Notes under the pieces: generated by a model
Seen by the model: the letters and a program-made list of their open reading frames with translations, nothing else
The model's database searches: none
Told to the model about the DNA's origin: nothing
Source of the DNA: Agarophyton chilense
Taxonomy: Eukaryota; Rhodophyta; Florideophyceae; Gracilariales; Gracilariaceae
DNA: 64,000 bases
Direction: 5' to 3'
Assembly (NCBI GenBank): GCA_030374765.1
Contig: JARGXX010000001.1
Span: 124,001 to 188,000 of the forward strand
Made by a program: the position numbers and the translations under genes
Part shown: piece after piece, positions 29,216 through 41,400 of the stretch
How the letters are laid out: each line of letters begins with the position of its first letter
Position numbering within the stretch: the stretch's first letter is position 1

Positions 29216-30177
29216 TGTATAATGCGTTTGTCGTCAAGGTGGTCCAGTTCTGAGTCCTGCACTAGGGCCCATGCGGCCGAATCGGGGTATTTTCGGGTCT
29301 GCTTTTGGTTTATTGAGGCTGTTGAAGTAGATGTGATTTGTGTTGGGATCGGGCGAAAGATAATCGCCTTCAGGGCCGTGGCATTGTCAATAAGTTGAGG
29401 GACAGGGTCTGTATCTCTAGAGTACGGTTTAAAATCTCCTGTGCGGATGTGTGTCACGTGATTGGTCTTAGGTTCTAGAGCTAGAATGGTGCGTTCATCG
29501 ATGGGGAATAGGTATCGGGATAGGAAAGCCCGTTTTGCTAGTTTCTTTCGGGTGACCTCATTTGTATATATGGAGTTGGTCCCACATTGTCCGAAGATCA
29601 GCATGTGTGTGTTTGCTGGTGGTGTACCATTTCATTTAGACTACGGTATTGATTGTGCGGATTGGTGCATAATGCCGTTATATTTTTTGATGGCATCTCG
29701 GAGTGCGTCTTCTCAGTGTATATTGGGAAGATTGCTGTGTATGAGGAATGTCCGGGCAGCCGCGAGAAGGATTGCGTTACTACGTTCGGCTATTCCATTC
29801 TGTTGTGATGTGTATGGCATAGACGTGGAGTGATGTATATTATGTCTGTTGTAAGTGTTGGTGCTCTCCTTCGAGAATTATTCCTCGGCGTTGTGGGTGT
29901 AGAAGATTATTTATTTGTGTCCCGTCTGGTGTCTGATGTCCTTGATCATGGCGTCAATGTGGGCGTATAGATGCTGGCTGATGGGTAAAGACTTCAGGAT
30001 AAGATATGTGGAGGTAGTGCGGATGAAGGTCATAAAATAAAAGTTACCTTGCCGTGGAGTTTGTAAAATTGGGCCACAAATGTCGCTACTTAGGGTGGAT
30101 CCTGCTGCATATGCTTCGGTGGGAAGTGTTTCGTGGTCCGTTGAAAAGGCCATGTCCGTGCTCTTTTTGGAAAGCAT
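29155..30177 (-). pseudogene. copia integrase remnant and linker to RT
   Basis: At 29911-30177: GSTLSSDICGPI (first catalytic Asp), TPRQGNFYFMTFI and SLPISQHLYAHIDAMIKDI. Around 29700-29850 the minus strand still reads YTSQQNGIAERSNAILAAAR (the NGxAER motif with the catalytic Glu). At 29155-29604 a C-terminal domain (KKLAKRAFLSRYLFPIDERT) leads into the RT linker (SELDHLDDKRIIQWLP). The stretches are in different frames. Confidence 0.8.
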
Positions 30178-31560
30178 GAGGAAGTTTTTGGTTTTTCCAG
30201 GAGGCAGAGGCCTTTCTGAAATGTATTGGTTTTAATATGGGAGGGAAATGAAGGGTTAATGATATTTGTGATCAATGCTCTGCTCGGTGTTAACATCACT
30301 TGCTCTGAAGTCTTTTCCGTATCGTGTACTGAGAGTAGTGGCTCCGGGATCTGCAGATTTGGAAAGGCTCTAAGGTTGAATGGGATATTATTATTCCTGA
30401 TCACCTGTGGAAATCCAGAGTGGTTTGACGTCAAAATTTGATTGGGAACGGTATGGGTGTTGACGGTTTGTATCAGAGGTTACACGTGGGGACTGGGGTG
30501 GGTCACGTGTGTGAAGTGTAAGCCTGAATCAAGGGCGAACGTACTTTCGGTATCCGGAGGGGCGTCGTGATCGTCGAAGGGGGGTGCTGCAGCTGTAGTT
30601 TCAACGAAATTGACGTCCGGCTTGGTGTGGCATGTAAGCCGGGGTGGTTTTGTTGTGATTCATACCAAGAGTATTGAACGGCATATTGGGGAACCCGGGA
30701 GCCGTATGTGTCATTGGCTGGTACCCACTGGCATGATAGTGTGGCACAGATGGTACGGGGGGTTGGTAAGGTACGTAAGGTACAAAAATTGTGCTCCATA
30801 TGTTTGCGTGGACCACGTTGGCCACTGGGGGTGTTGTGATCTTCCGCGACCTCAAACTTCGCGGCCTCTACCGTGATAACGGCCTCGGTACGTGCTTCTA
30901 GTCGTCATTCTGTGTTCGGTGGTCTGATTGGTAGTCGATATGGGCTGTTTTGGCGTTTTCGTTAGCAGGCGTGCTTCTGATGTTTTCAGTCTCTTTTCCA
31001 AACCAGGGATGGCAGTTGTCAGGCTGTTCGAATCATACCATGTGTAGACGTTTTTTTCGTAGTTGGGTGAATATGAAACTCATCGGATGATGTAGTTGAT
31101 TGTTGTGGAGTCTGCGGTAGCATTTTGGAAATTGGCCGTGATCATCATGGCTCTCATGATCTTGTTCTGGTTGATGTACTCCTCCATTTGTATCTCGGTT
31201 TCTAACGTTGTTGATTCCGCCTGGTTTCAGAGTAGTTGATGGTCTGCCATCTTTGAGAACTGTAAAACCGAGTCGATAGCTGCAATGAGTTGGTGTGGTT
31301 TTGTTGTGGTTCTTACTAGTACCGTTACGGCAGGTCCGTCTGGGATGCTTTTTAGTATTCGTATGTGTAGTTCGGTTCTCTTTCTACGATTGTAGAGATA
31401 GTTGGGGTCATTGGGCTGAGGTATAGTGTGTGATTCCTGTAAGAGGGGTCTATATTCTTGATACTTGTGTCATATTCGAATGCTACTTTTAATGTGTTAA
31501 AATGTATGCCCGGTCGCTTTAGTTTAGGAAGTGCAAAGTTTTGTGTTGCGTCCAATTATG
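30178..31560 (-). pseudogene. copia gag/protease region remnant
   Basis: Fragments in three frames. A start-like MDATQNFALPKLKRPGIHFNT opens at 31555; a Pro/His/Tyr-rich linker (VPYVPYQPPVPSVPHYH) lies at 30601-30855; a gag-pre-integrase-like end lies at 30090-30434. Assignment rests on position upstream of the integrase on the same strand more than on motifs. Confidence 0.5.
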
Positions 31561-31765
31561 TTGGTGGATACTTTATGGTCGCATGGGGTTCTGGTGTTTT
31601 TTGTGGTGTGTGATCTCGCCTTTTGTGTTGTGTTTTTGTTTGATTCGATGGTGTGGTCTATTGTAGGGGTTACACGCCTCGTGTCGAGCGTGCTAGTACG
31701 ATGCTACCCTACAGTCTCGGGTTGGGCACTAGTGGTTGCGTTAAGGTCCACAACCTGTGATTTTC

Positions 31766-31817
31766 ACAAGCCTAGATCCCTAACTTTACTTCAACGTCGT
31801 GGTTCTAGAGCTGTTAA
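31766..31817. repeat. LTR-like direct repeat, right copy (copia, minus)
   Basis: Core CTTCAACGTCGTGGTTCTAG; roughly nine mismatches in 52 against 27524-27575. Similarity stops abruptly at 31817 next to the Tc1/mariner remnant. Confidence 0.6.
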
Positions 31818-31879
31818 AGGATTGATAGCATTACTGTAAATCTTTTCCCAGCAATCTTTGATACAATTTTTTAAATCAA

Positions 31880-32742
31880 AAACTGTATCAAACTGCCTTC
31901 CTTATCTATAAACCATTCGTGCCAACATTTCCCAAATGCTTTTGATAGGGTTGAGATCTGGAGAGAGGGCAGGCCATTCCACAACCGATATATTTAGACT
32001 ATTAAACCACTGTTTCATAGAATTAAACTAATGCACAGGTGATTTATCTTACTGAAAAATGGATTCTTCTCCGTGCCTACAATATGAAAAATGTAAAAAA
32101 TAGTTTTCTAGAACCTCGGCATGCTTGTCAGAGTTAATATTAGTTTCAACAAAAGCCTTATCAGTTGCCCCTTTCGTAGATATTCCAGCCAAAACCATTA
32201 CTGATGCGCCTCCTGAATGCCTGGTCACAAATTCTTTCTTTTATTTTCGAAGATCATGCCAATAAAATTTATAGCAATCTGGACCATCAAGGTTGAACTT
32301 TTTTTTTCGTCGGAAAAGATAACATTATTCCATTCCGTTTTCCAGTAAGTTTGAGCACACCATTTCACACGATTCTTCTTGTGATTATCTTTTAAAAAAA
32401 ACATTTCCTCATTTTTGTTTACTTGAACAAATGTTGATGGTTACCTACACGCCGTAAAGTAGATCTTGATAAAAACGATTTTAGATTTTTGACAATTCTT
32501 ACGCAAGATTAAGTGTTACGGCATAGTTCTCGCTTAAATCCACGCTTATGGGCCGTAGATAGTGACGTAGGACGGCCAGTTGCACGCCTTGTTCCGTCTG
32601 TAACGGGTTTTTTGATGAAATTGTTGATTGTTTTTGGTCTGCGGGTGAGTTTTCGGGCTATATCTGCCGGAATCATACCCTGATCTACTATTTCCATGAT
32701 TTGCAGCTGTTCAGAACGTGTCAGAGGCGCGCCACGAGACAT
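31880..32742 (-). pseudogene. Tc1/mariner-like transposase, degenerate
   Basis: Cut-and-paste transposase. N-terminus at about 32742: MSRGAPLTRSEQLQIMEIVD with a helix-turn-helix DNA-binding part (IPADIARKLTRRPKTINNF). After a stop and frame changes the catalytic domain reads WCAQTYWKTEWNNVIFSDEK, then FNLDGPDCYKFYWHDLRK (second DDE acidic residue region, about 32220-32350), and VVEWPALSPDLNPIKSIW at about 31920-31975 (third residue region). These are signature motifs of the superfamily. At least three frame breaks. It sits directly against the end of the copia remnant; TA-flanked terminal repeats were not identified. Confidence 0.8.
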
Positions 32743-32745
32743 AAT

Positions 32746-34860
32746 TGAGCTAATGATTGTATAAAGGATATAATTTTGAAACAGTGTTATTGACTTAGTG
32801 GTTTTTATTTGTTGTGAAATGTGCTCTACAGTACGTGGAATGCCTTTTTGGTGCAATTTTTGTAAAGGGATATGTTTTTTAAACTCACTGTAAGTCGTCG
32901 GCTGTTCAGCATACATGTGTAGGATATTTACGAGACATAAAAGTCTTAACTGCAGCATGAATAATCATTTCTTACGAAGATATTCATGACGCTAGCAGAA
33001 AATATAGTACAAGCGCTCAAAAATAAATCTATCATTTTTAGATAGCTTTTCATTTCAGGTAGATTTCACTCTATTTGACCATTTAATAGACCCGAAACTA
33101 AGTCTAATGAAATGAATAAATGTGCCAGCACGCCTCATTTTATTAGACTAAAGGCCTTTTTCTTTCCGCCAGGTCTATGCTCTCCATCCGGAACATCAAT
33201 ACCGGACTTTTCCCAACACCATCCTGTAATTCCCCACCACGACGTACACCTCTTAGAGTTGGCCATTGCACAATCACGCCACCACAATCCGTAGAAGCCG
33301 AAACTGGGAAATAAAAGAAAACCATGCTCTCGCTCGGGTATTCCTATCGGCATCATAGTACCCGACTGTCTGGGCTGACAAAACAAAGAAAACATTCCTG
33401 GAGAATGTCAAATGTAGAATTTTCAAACTTGGTACACCAAAAATACATATTTCTGAAGAGTTATACGTCTTACACTCAGTGAGGAGCACAGCGAAGCACA
33501 TTTTGGACATTCTTGCGAGCGTTAAGATGTTTTGCATTCCACTACGCAAGTTTCACCCGTCGAACCTAACTGGAGGATTTTACTAAAAGTTTGAAGCCAT
33601 GGAAGCAAGAAGTCATTTTGGCCACACTCAACTGATGTCGTCTGATTTCAAGGATTTTGATGTCAAAAGTAGCTATATTTTAATGCGTAGTAAAAGGCTA
33701 CGGAACCATCCCATGGCGTGCTACCCCTATTACAGATTTATCTAACATTGCCAAAGATTCTGAAGAGACCCAGCAAAATACGCACGCTAGTGAATCACCG
33801 ATTGGTTGGTTCAATAAAATTTTCCCAACGAGTGATTGGAAACTGAAGACAGAAGAATGATTTCCTAATGGATAGCGCAAGGACTAGCGATAAAAGTGGA
33901 CAGGGCTCAGGAAGCAAGAAGTTTGTACAATTGATGTTTGCAAAACGCAAGTCAGACATATTGAAGAACAAAAAAGCTATAAACATCTTTTCACTTTTTC
34001 AACCAAGAGAATTACCGGAGACGAAATCATTTTCAGAGGTGATGTGTTTAACCTACCTGTACAAAGCAAAGAAATGCGCTCATATTGTTCATACAAACGC
34101 TATCTCACAGGTACACGAGAAATATTTTAATTAAAATGATGCAGATGAATCCTCTAAAACCGCACAACATTGCTTTCCCATCAACCTATCCATCGTTATA
34201 TAAATGATAGGCACAATTGAGTTATTCTTTTGTAAAGAATTGAACGATTATTTGGCAGTTGGATACTTTTATGCTGCTATTATTGATCAGTTAGACTTCC
34301 TACTCTTTAGCTATGCATTTCGTGCGCTTTTCTATGTGTTCGATTAGAACATACTCTAAGAAAAGTGGTGCACAGTACTGATAGTGCATTTGTGATGTTA
34401 GGTAACCATCGAAGCACAGATTTCGTCCGTTTTGATCTCTTTCAGAAGCGCTCCAATGATTTCGTATGAGTATCGTTTGTAGTTCTATAATCCAAGAAAC
34501 ACTTCAATCATCTCTCCAAACAGAACGGTTCCGCTCATACCCCTTTCGTAGTTAACCTTCGGCGGTTCAACGACCATATTATGTAGGATTATTCAAGAGC
34601 CCACTGCCTTGGATATATCTGCACGAGACCATAGGCGACATAGGCCCTGTACACACAGTATCTGCAATTAATGTTGGTCACAGTAATTACGGTAAGAGAT
34701 ATCATGTCCTAGAAATCATTAGTATTGTGGGTTACACGTTCACTTGTACCACATTATTTAAGGTGCAAAACCAAATAGTGTGGGCCACATTAAAATTTTA
34801 AAACCAAAATAATGTGGGAATCGTTTCACTGTGTCGCCCGAATCTGTCGCTACATCGCAC
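32746..34860. other. no recognisable gene
   Basis: AT-rich with short ORFs on both strands. A plus-strand 88-codon frame (33868-34134, KKFVQLMFAKRKSDILKNKK) and minus-strand frames at 33135-33549 (including STDCGGVIVQWPTLRGVRRG) could be pieces of further transposons, but I recognise no family. No long repeats seen. Confidence 0.4.
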
Positions 34861-36305
34861 TTACGCCACAACTTTACATTCAAAGTGATCTCGGTGTTTT
34901 GTAACAATATCTTGAAGCTTAAAGAAAAGCTGGGGCTCCACCCATATCCCGTAAACATTCAATGAAATGTCTGTCCTAATCATTGCCGTCCAATCGCACG
35001 TCAACCAACCAAAATCTCTTTGACGATTGACATCACGAACTGCAAGCATTGCAAAGCTCAAAAAGAACGCTTTTCCAGGATTCTTCAAGTTTCCTGATGT
35101 CTTCCGAGCCCCCTGTACCATCTTGTTCATCTTGTAGATCCCTCATCTTGTATTCTATGCACTTTTGATTTTCGGAATGGAGAAGAACTCGGGCGGTTGC
35201 ATAAGATTTGTGGCATCGGGAAAAAAGTATCTCATTTCAGCATGAATGTTTTCCAGCGCTTTTGAAAAAGGAATTGTGAGATTGTGGCCACTGCAATTGT
35301 TTACAAACAATGTTCTTTTTCGATTGTGCGGTTTTATCGAAATAACTTTCTGTTCTCTCAGCCACTGTGGCATTACAACTGTGTCCATCCAGCCTTTTGG
35401 TCCGCTCCGGTATGGAATATAAAGCATGTCACGTGGAACTCTCTTTATAGGATAACTGCAGTCTTGTTCTAGAACACCACGAACACTAATTCTATCCTTG
35501 CCTCACGTTTTCCACTGATCCTGACCACAATTGTCATCCCCTCCATACCGGACACGACACTGGAGTAGTTTACATCCTTTTTCCCACAAAAGCCTAGAAT
35601 TCTTCCGTTGCCCACGTTTATCACGAAATGTGTTTCATCTGCATTCTCCAGATCGTCTTCATTTACCTTTCCGCTGCGGAAAGCTGTGCAACGATTTCAT
35701 AGATGAAATGCGACCTCTTTATGAATCACCTCTTCCTTCTGTGGTGATAAAGATGCTTTCCTGTTTGGACCCTGCATACAAATCAATATTTGTCGATGAA
35801 GTTTTGGAACTACGGTCGCGTGCTATGTTTTGATAGAGGTCTGTTTTCGGAGGGCTCGTGCAAAAAATTGTGGTAACTCAGACTTTCCGAAGTGGAAATC
35901 AACTCCAGTGCCAGGTTTCGTAGAGTCTTCCAGTTGAATTTGACACCCAACTTCGGAAGACGACCCAATTCGGCGAGCATGTCGAAATGTTGAGCATTGA
36001 CCAACAATCTGGGTTTCCGTCCTCTCCCGCACAATGCCTTGAGACGTACCTTTTTCAAGTCTTGGTATGTTCTTATGGTTATTGATTTAGTCACTCCTGG
36101 AGAGTGTATAGTCTCATCTTCGTTAGGAAAATCTGCTCTTGAGCGCCAAAGCCGACTGGATTTTTGTAGACTGGCCTTCTGGGAGCTGCGAATCAAACAC
36201 GCACAACGTATCATTGCTATTGATGTAATGTGTCGTGAACCATATATGTTGACTTTTTTTCCATACAGGCAACAAACTTGGTGCGTTCAGCAACGGTATG
36301 AGCAT
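34861..36305 (-). pseudogene. DDE_1 (pogo/CENP-B-like) transposase remnant
   Basis: N-terminal part at 35810-36214: ITIRTYQDLKKVRLKALCGR and RLPKLGVKFNWKTLRNLALE, a recurring N-terminus of this transposase group. Catalytic part: DETHFVINVGNGRILGFCG (about 35580-35640, first Asp), VVSGMEGMTIVVRISGKREA, and RTLFVNNCSGHNLTIPFSKA at 35155-35427, where the second catalytic Asp (usually DNC) is Asn. MRYFFPDATNLMQPPEF, with PxATxxxQP spacing, carries the third region, and a C-terminal tail follows at 34861-35130. Frames are broken by a TAG near 35473 and indels. Confidence 0.75.
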
Positions 36306-36834
36306 TAACGACTCTTCTCTTCACGAATGTTCTAGTTTGTTCAACTGGTGAACTTGTAGTTCGGTTAGGGTTGATAGCATGGCTTCAAATTTGTGCGGAG
36401 AGTTGGTTTTGGTCGTCGTTGACTGCGTTTCGTCGCTAGAAACTACGTTGAAATTATGCGACGATTGGTGATCTACTAGTCGGCACTGAAATCTAGGGGG
36501 AAGGATATAAGTGTAGGGACGCCTCGATGGGTGATTCGAGTTATAGGATAATCAAACTGCCAATCTTGTGCTTTATTGAACCGTTCGAATGACTTTCGCA
36601 CCTTTTATGAGCATTTCAATTTCTTGTTGAACGTCTTACATTGAGGACCTACGGTTCAGTCCACACATATTTCTCTATGCCCAGGGTTGCTTGCACTTTT
36701 AATAACGTTGGTCACAAGAAATCTGTTACCATACTGTTTTCGCACCCACAATTAAACTCAGATACTGGATATAGTATATTTAAACGATAAAAAAGTACAG
36801 CAAAAGCTCTCTAAGTGTTCTCGTGGACAGTTTT
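36306..36834. other. no gene seen
   Basis: AT-rich spacer between the DDE_1 and PIF/Harbinger-like remnants; short frames only. Confidence 0.4.
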
Positions 36835-37122
36835 TTATGCTCTTTCAAGTGTTGCTTCCTTTCGCACACCTGCACTGGAAATAATTGTCATGGAGATAGC
36901 AGAGCCAAAAAATATACCATTTTCAAAGTAGTACAACATTTTTAAGGTTTTTTCGTTGATATTAAAATGATGGGAGGAAGTAAAATCTTCTACTCGTATC
37001 TTTTGTAGAATTCGAGTGGTATCAAGCACGTTAACTTCGTTGTTAAATTCCTGGCTTTCAAAGTGAGCATGCCATATTGACAGCTCTACATCACAGATGG
37101 CTTCGAGTACCAAAAAGGGTTC
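36835..37122 (-). pseudogene. PIF/Harbinger-like transposase, C-terminal piece, split by the Ty3 dimer
   Basis: Reads EPFLVLEAICDVELSIWHAH, FNNEVNVLDTTRILQKI and FNINEKTLKMLYYFENGIFF, matching the conserved core of the plant-transposon-protein/Harbinger family (LEAxCD, W-H, N-D-x-N-V-L-D, Y-Y-x-x-D-G-I-Y), although the expected final Asp is Asn (ENGIFF). The raw ORF begins inside the LTR at 37167, but native sequence starts at the insertion point. Joining across the 15.7-kb insertion with one copy of the target duplication restores an uninterrupted frame with 52797-52960, so this gene was the target. Ends at TAA 36835. Confidence 0.7.
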
Positions 37123-37838
37123 TGTAGTACCCGCTTTAGCGGAGAGAGCAGACACCTGCCACAGCATTCGGACTGCCGATGGGTCGCTTGCGGCGAAGGA
37201 AAAGGGGTGGTAGAGCTACAAGACCAGCGAGCTGGAAGTGGGGTGTAAGGCCACTACTCGCCAGCGAGGGTGAACAGTGCAACTGTAAAACGTTGATAGA
37301 ACGTATGTACGAGACGGCTCGTGAAGTCGTTGGGGGCTGACTATCTATTATAGCCCGTCCGGATCTCCTGTTAAGGAATCCTAAGCGAGGAACAGAATAG
37401 TCATGATGCCCATGTTGTCTCCTTTACTTGGCGTCGGCGCTCACCTCTGGTACACTTTATACTGTGTACCAGGGTGAGTGCCCCAATAAATATATAAATA
37501 ATATCCAGTGGTCAGCCACATAGCCAAACCACTGTATGGGTATGGTCCCTAATGGATGTCTAGCTACAAAAGGTAGTAAAGCCCTCCATGTGGATCGCCA
37601 CTACATGCGCCGTTGCCAATATGGCATTCCCCTAGGAAGGGTCGCAACTATGCGCGCGCCGTGGTAAACCACTCGACCCATGACGCCACGAGTTCCACTA
37701 AGACATTCTGCCTCTAGCCATCGTATGTGGTATGCCGTTTCATATCACAATGCTGATGATAACACTCACTTATGAGTTCCAACCGCGACTTCGCGAAAAA
37801 CCAACCTATTGCATTCCCCGACATAGTAGAATACTACA
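37123..37838 (-). repeat. LTR1 of family B dimer (3' outer LTR)
   Basis: Plus strand starts TGTAGTAC and ends TACTACA. Contains TATATAAATA on the plus strand (TATTTATATA in element sense) at about 37490-37500 and, next to it, a hairpin (CTCACCTCTGGTACAC / GTGTACCAGGGTGAG, 37440-37480). A purine-rich tract (AACGAGGGGTGTG in element sense) abuts the inner end. Confidence 0.95.
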
Positions 37839-38257
37839 CACACCCCTCGTTAAGCGCGAACCATGGGGGACGCAAGAAGCGGTTATACGCAGTCGGACCG
37901 GTGTTCCGGGTATTCATCGTCATCACGAATTCCTCGCCGCCCGACCAATTTTACAGTTCTGAACAGCATTCTGTTCGTCACCGCTCTTCAGCTCGATCTC
38001 TCGCGATGGATCCGAACGCCGGGTCCAACCCGTTCCAGCCCTCCTCTGAGGATGTGCCTTCTGGGGCTCCGTCCAACACTGCTGGTTATGCGTCGCGGCC
38101 CACTGCTCAGCTAGGTCCATACGGTTCGTTCTCCATACCGTAAACCGGATTCCTGTCGGTACCGTTACCTCAGCCAACCGTGGCTCCGATGCCGGACGCG
38201 GCTTTTGTCGCCTCTGCGGGTGTGATTCGAGCTCCTTCTCGCTTCTCGAGTTCTTAA
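37772..38257 (+). pseudogene. short antisense ORF of family B, copy A
   Basis: Opposite to pol, starting inside the LTR and running into internal sequence: 162 codons with one in-frame TAA at 38141-38143. A second possible start, ATG 38006, gives MDPNAGSNPFQPSSEDVPS. The segment TAQLGPYGSFSI resembles TSQYGPFGITV in the long antisense ORF of element 2, and the end is similarly Pro/Ser-rich, so this is probably an internally deleted relative of that gene. Unknown function. The promoter, if any, would lie in the LTR, which would make the LTR active in both directions. Confidence 0.5.
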
Positions 38258-38311
38258 CTTCTTCTTCTCGCTTCCCTAGTTCTTAACTTCTTCTTCTCGC
38301 TTCTCGAGTTT
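38235..38311. repeat. 29-bp tandem repeat between convergent 3' ends, copy A
   Basis: Unit CTTCTCGCTTCTCGAGTTCT plus TAACTTCTT, about 2.7 copies; pyrimidine-rich on plus, purine-rich in element sense. It lies between the antisense ORF stop and the pol end. The same repeat occurs in copy B at about 45714-45790. Confidence 0.85.
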
Positions 38312-38402
38312 GTCATATGTTTGCTTGCGTGTCTTCACGTTTCCCATTCATGATTTTTTTTCTTCTCGCCTTTCGATTTTTTACTACCTTTGTAGCCCAT
38401 AC

Positions 38403-41400
38403 TTAGAAATGGGATGTGCCCATGAGCCCGACTATCGAGGAGTCGATCTCCCTCGGGAGTGGTAATCGCATGCGTCGATAATACCGCACGAGCTGCGAAC
38501 GGGGGATATGAGCTATAAGTTCCCACGTATCCGCTTCCGGAGGAAACCCGTACCAACGTACTCTATACAGTAATTCTCTGGTATTTTCATGCTCGCCATG
38601 TTCACATATGCGATCCATAACATATTCCTGGGCGTTTCCCAATGCTTTCGCTGTTGGCGCAAGACTCCTGTTAACAGGTTTGAAATGCCTTAGGGCCGAC
38701 CCAAGCGTCTCTGTGTTAGGAGTCTCAGCGTCTCTAAGCGTTCGCTCGTCGACTAACTGTCGTTCTGCCCGCTGGGGCAGTGTACTCATTCCTTGAGAAC
38801 CTTTCTCAGATAAAGAGCTATCCTGTTTTCCAGGTTCCATGGAAGCGTACTTCTTACTAATTCTCAATTCCATTCGTTGATGAACTTCCTTCGGTTTATC
38901 CGATTCTGACCGCTGTTCGGTGGACGATGGTGCTTGCACCACGACAGGAGGCGATACCTCTTCTTCTTCCTGCCCACGAGGGATGGGAGCCGATATCGGT
39001 GGAACAGCGAGTGGCGCTTCACCTGACGGTTCAGCCTGAAGCGGCAACGGCGCGTTTTCGCGTGCACTCGTTTCCAAGTCCTTGGGGCCAAAGTCCATCT
39101 TTCCTGTTTCCAGGTTTCATTTCTGTACTTACGGGTGTGCGCGTGCCACGGGGCATATCCCGATACTTCGAGAAGCGGTCGGTGATTACCAATAGGTAGC
39201 AAAAACCTCGCCTTGAGCGAATCAATTCCCCTAGGATGTCGATACTGACGTATTGTAAAGGCGCTTTCGCCTGGAATAAAGTCATCGGTTTCCGCTTCCT
39301 GTAAAGCTTCACGCGATTCTTTGCACATGTTATACACAACCTCACTGTAGCATGGCAGTCCATTGCGAAAGTAGGCCAGTAAAATCTCTTCTTAGAGTCA
39401 TGAACAACTTCGTTCCTCCTGGATGACCAGACAGCCTGCTGTAGTGTGCCAGATGGAGTACTCAACTCTTCAAGACGTGTGGAATCACGATTTGATCATG
39501 CTTTTCGACATGTTTTAACAGTATTCCTCGTGAATCGAGTGAAAAGGGGAGCTCCTTCCCCCCGTTAAGACGAGAGCGTATCGACGCACAAAACGTATCG
39601 GCGTGTTGCTCATTGAGGAGCTCAGTGCACGAGATTCGCTCGAGTTGAACTGAAGGGTTAGTTTCTGCTAATGAAAGGAACGGGTCTGCATCCGAAAAAC
39701 CATCAAGGGTCTCTTGTTCCTCTTCTTCAAAAGATGGGGAATGGGTCTCCATGTAGAAGCAAGGTATCACTTCATCGATTTCGCCTGCGGTTTTCGCCCA
39801 GTGATTTGAGTCGCGATAGCGCGTCAGCTTGGACATTGGTCATTTCCTTCTTATACTTCACTTCGAAATCGAATTCAGAAAGGCGTAAGCGCCATCGTGT
39901 GAGACGACCAGACGGGTCTGTAATGGACAGTAACCATCGTAGAGACGAATGATCCGTGTTGACGGTAAAACGTTCTACTTGGGGATACGGTCGCAATGTG
40001 GTTAGAGCCAAAACGACTGCAAGGCATTCCTTTTCTGAAACTGAATACTTCTTCTCAGCTGCGTTCAGCGATTTTGACCAGTAACCAATGGGTTTGCGTT
40101 CACCATCAGGGTGTGTTTGAAAAAGCGCACACCCTACTTGGTACTCGCTAGAGTCGGTATCCACTGAGTATGGCAGGTTGGGGATGGGCAGCGCCAAGAC
40201 TGGGGCTGTAATAATCTTTGTCTTCAGCGTGTCGAAGGCTTCCATTTCAGGTTTTCTGAATTGCTCCAGCTGTACTGGTTTTCCTTTACGCAGCTTTGCG
40301 TTGAGCGGTGCCGCTATATGCGAGTATCGCGGCACGAACCGTCGGTAGACGTTGCACAAGCCGAAGAAAGAACGCAATTGCTTTGTGTCGACGGAGGTTG
40401 TACTTCGCGGAGAGCCGCTGTTTGTGCCTTTTGAATGGAAAGCTGTCCCGGCTTGATCACATGTCCTAAGTACCGGACTGTGCCAGCGAACCATTTGCAT
40501 TTCTTGAACTTCACGGTGATACCTGCGCTCTGTAGTGCTTTGAGGATCTCCTCGACATGCCGTAAACGGCTTTCCGCATCCTGGGAAAAGATCATCACAT
40601 CGTCCAAATAGACTAAACAAGTCTTCCACTTGTATCTTGAGAGCAAGATGTCCAGAGTACGCTGGAAAGTAGCCGATGCATTCGTTAAGCCAAAGGGCAT
40701 CCTTTTGAAACGGTAGAGACCGGCTTGACACGCAAATGCTGTTTTATCTTGGTCTTCTTCCGCTACATGCACCTGCCAATAGCCAGAGTTGGCGTCCAAC
40801 GTGGTGAAAACGTTCGCTTCTCCTAAGCTGTCAATAAATTCGTCCACTCGAGGCAACGGGTATGTATCCCGAACTGTATCTGCGTTCAGTTTTCGATAAT
40901 CGATGCAGAATCGTAAAGAACCATCAGGTTTTGGAACCAGCACCACTGGTGAGGCCCAAGCAGATTGAGCTGCTTCGATTACTCCTTCTTCCAGCATTTT
41001 GCTGACATTCTCCTACTCGATTTGGCGAGTTCGCGGTCCCGCTCTGTAGGGTGGTTGGGAGATGGGTCGTGACCCTGGGACCAAATCAATGTGGTGTTCC
41101 GTAGCGGAGATCTCTCCTAGTTTTCCACTCCAAATGGATGTATACTTCTTCAGCATAGACCTGATCTTCGTTCTGTAATGTTCCGACACATGTGCTAAGT
41201 CTAGCTCATCGACCAGGCTCTCTGGATCCTTTTCCGTTTGCAATTGATCTCCAGACGGAGTTCGCAGTTCTTCGTCTGTGTCACCGACATGGGTTAATCC
41301 AAATACTTCTGCGGTAGAAATATGAGTAGGGACCACCACTGTGGGATGAGGCAAAGCTGTTGCAACAACCTGATTATTCGGTATATGATAATCGTTATCG

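Larger units (their letters stand above)
27524..31817 (-). mobile_element. Ty1/copia element remnant (minus strand)
   Basis: Gag, integrase, RT, RNase H in that order on the minus strand (integrase before RT is diagnostic of Ty1/copia). A 52-bp sequence at 27524-27575 recurs at 31766-31817 in direct orientation and is probably what is left of the LTRs. A pyrimidine/purine run (27686-27700, minus-strand CTCAGGGGGAG) next to TG suggests the true 3' LTR boundary is at about 27685. Confidence 0.75.
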
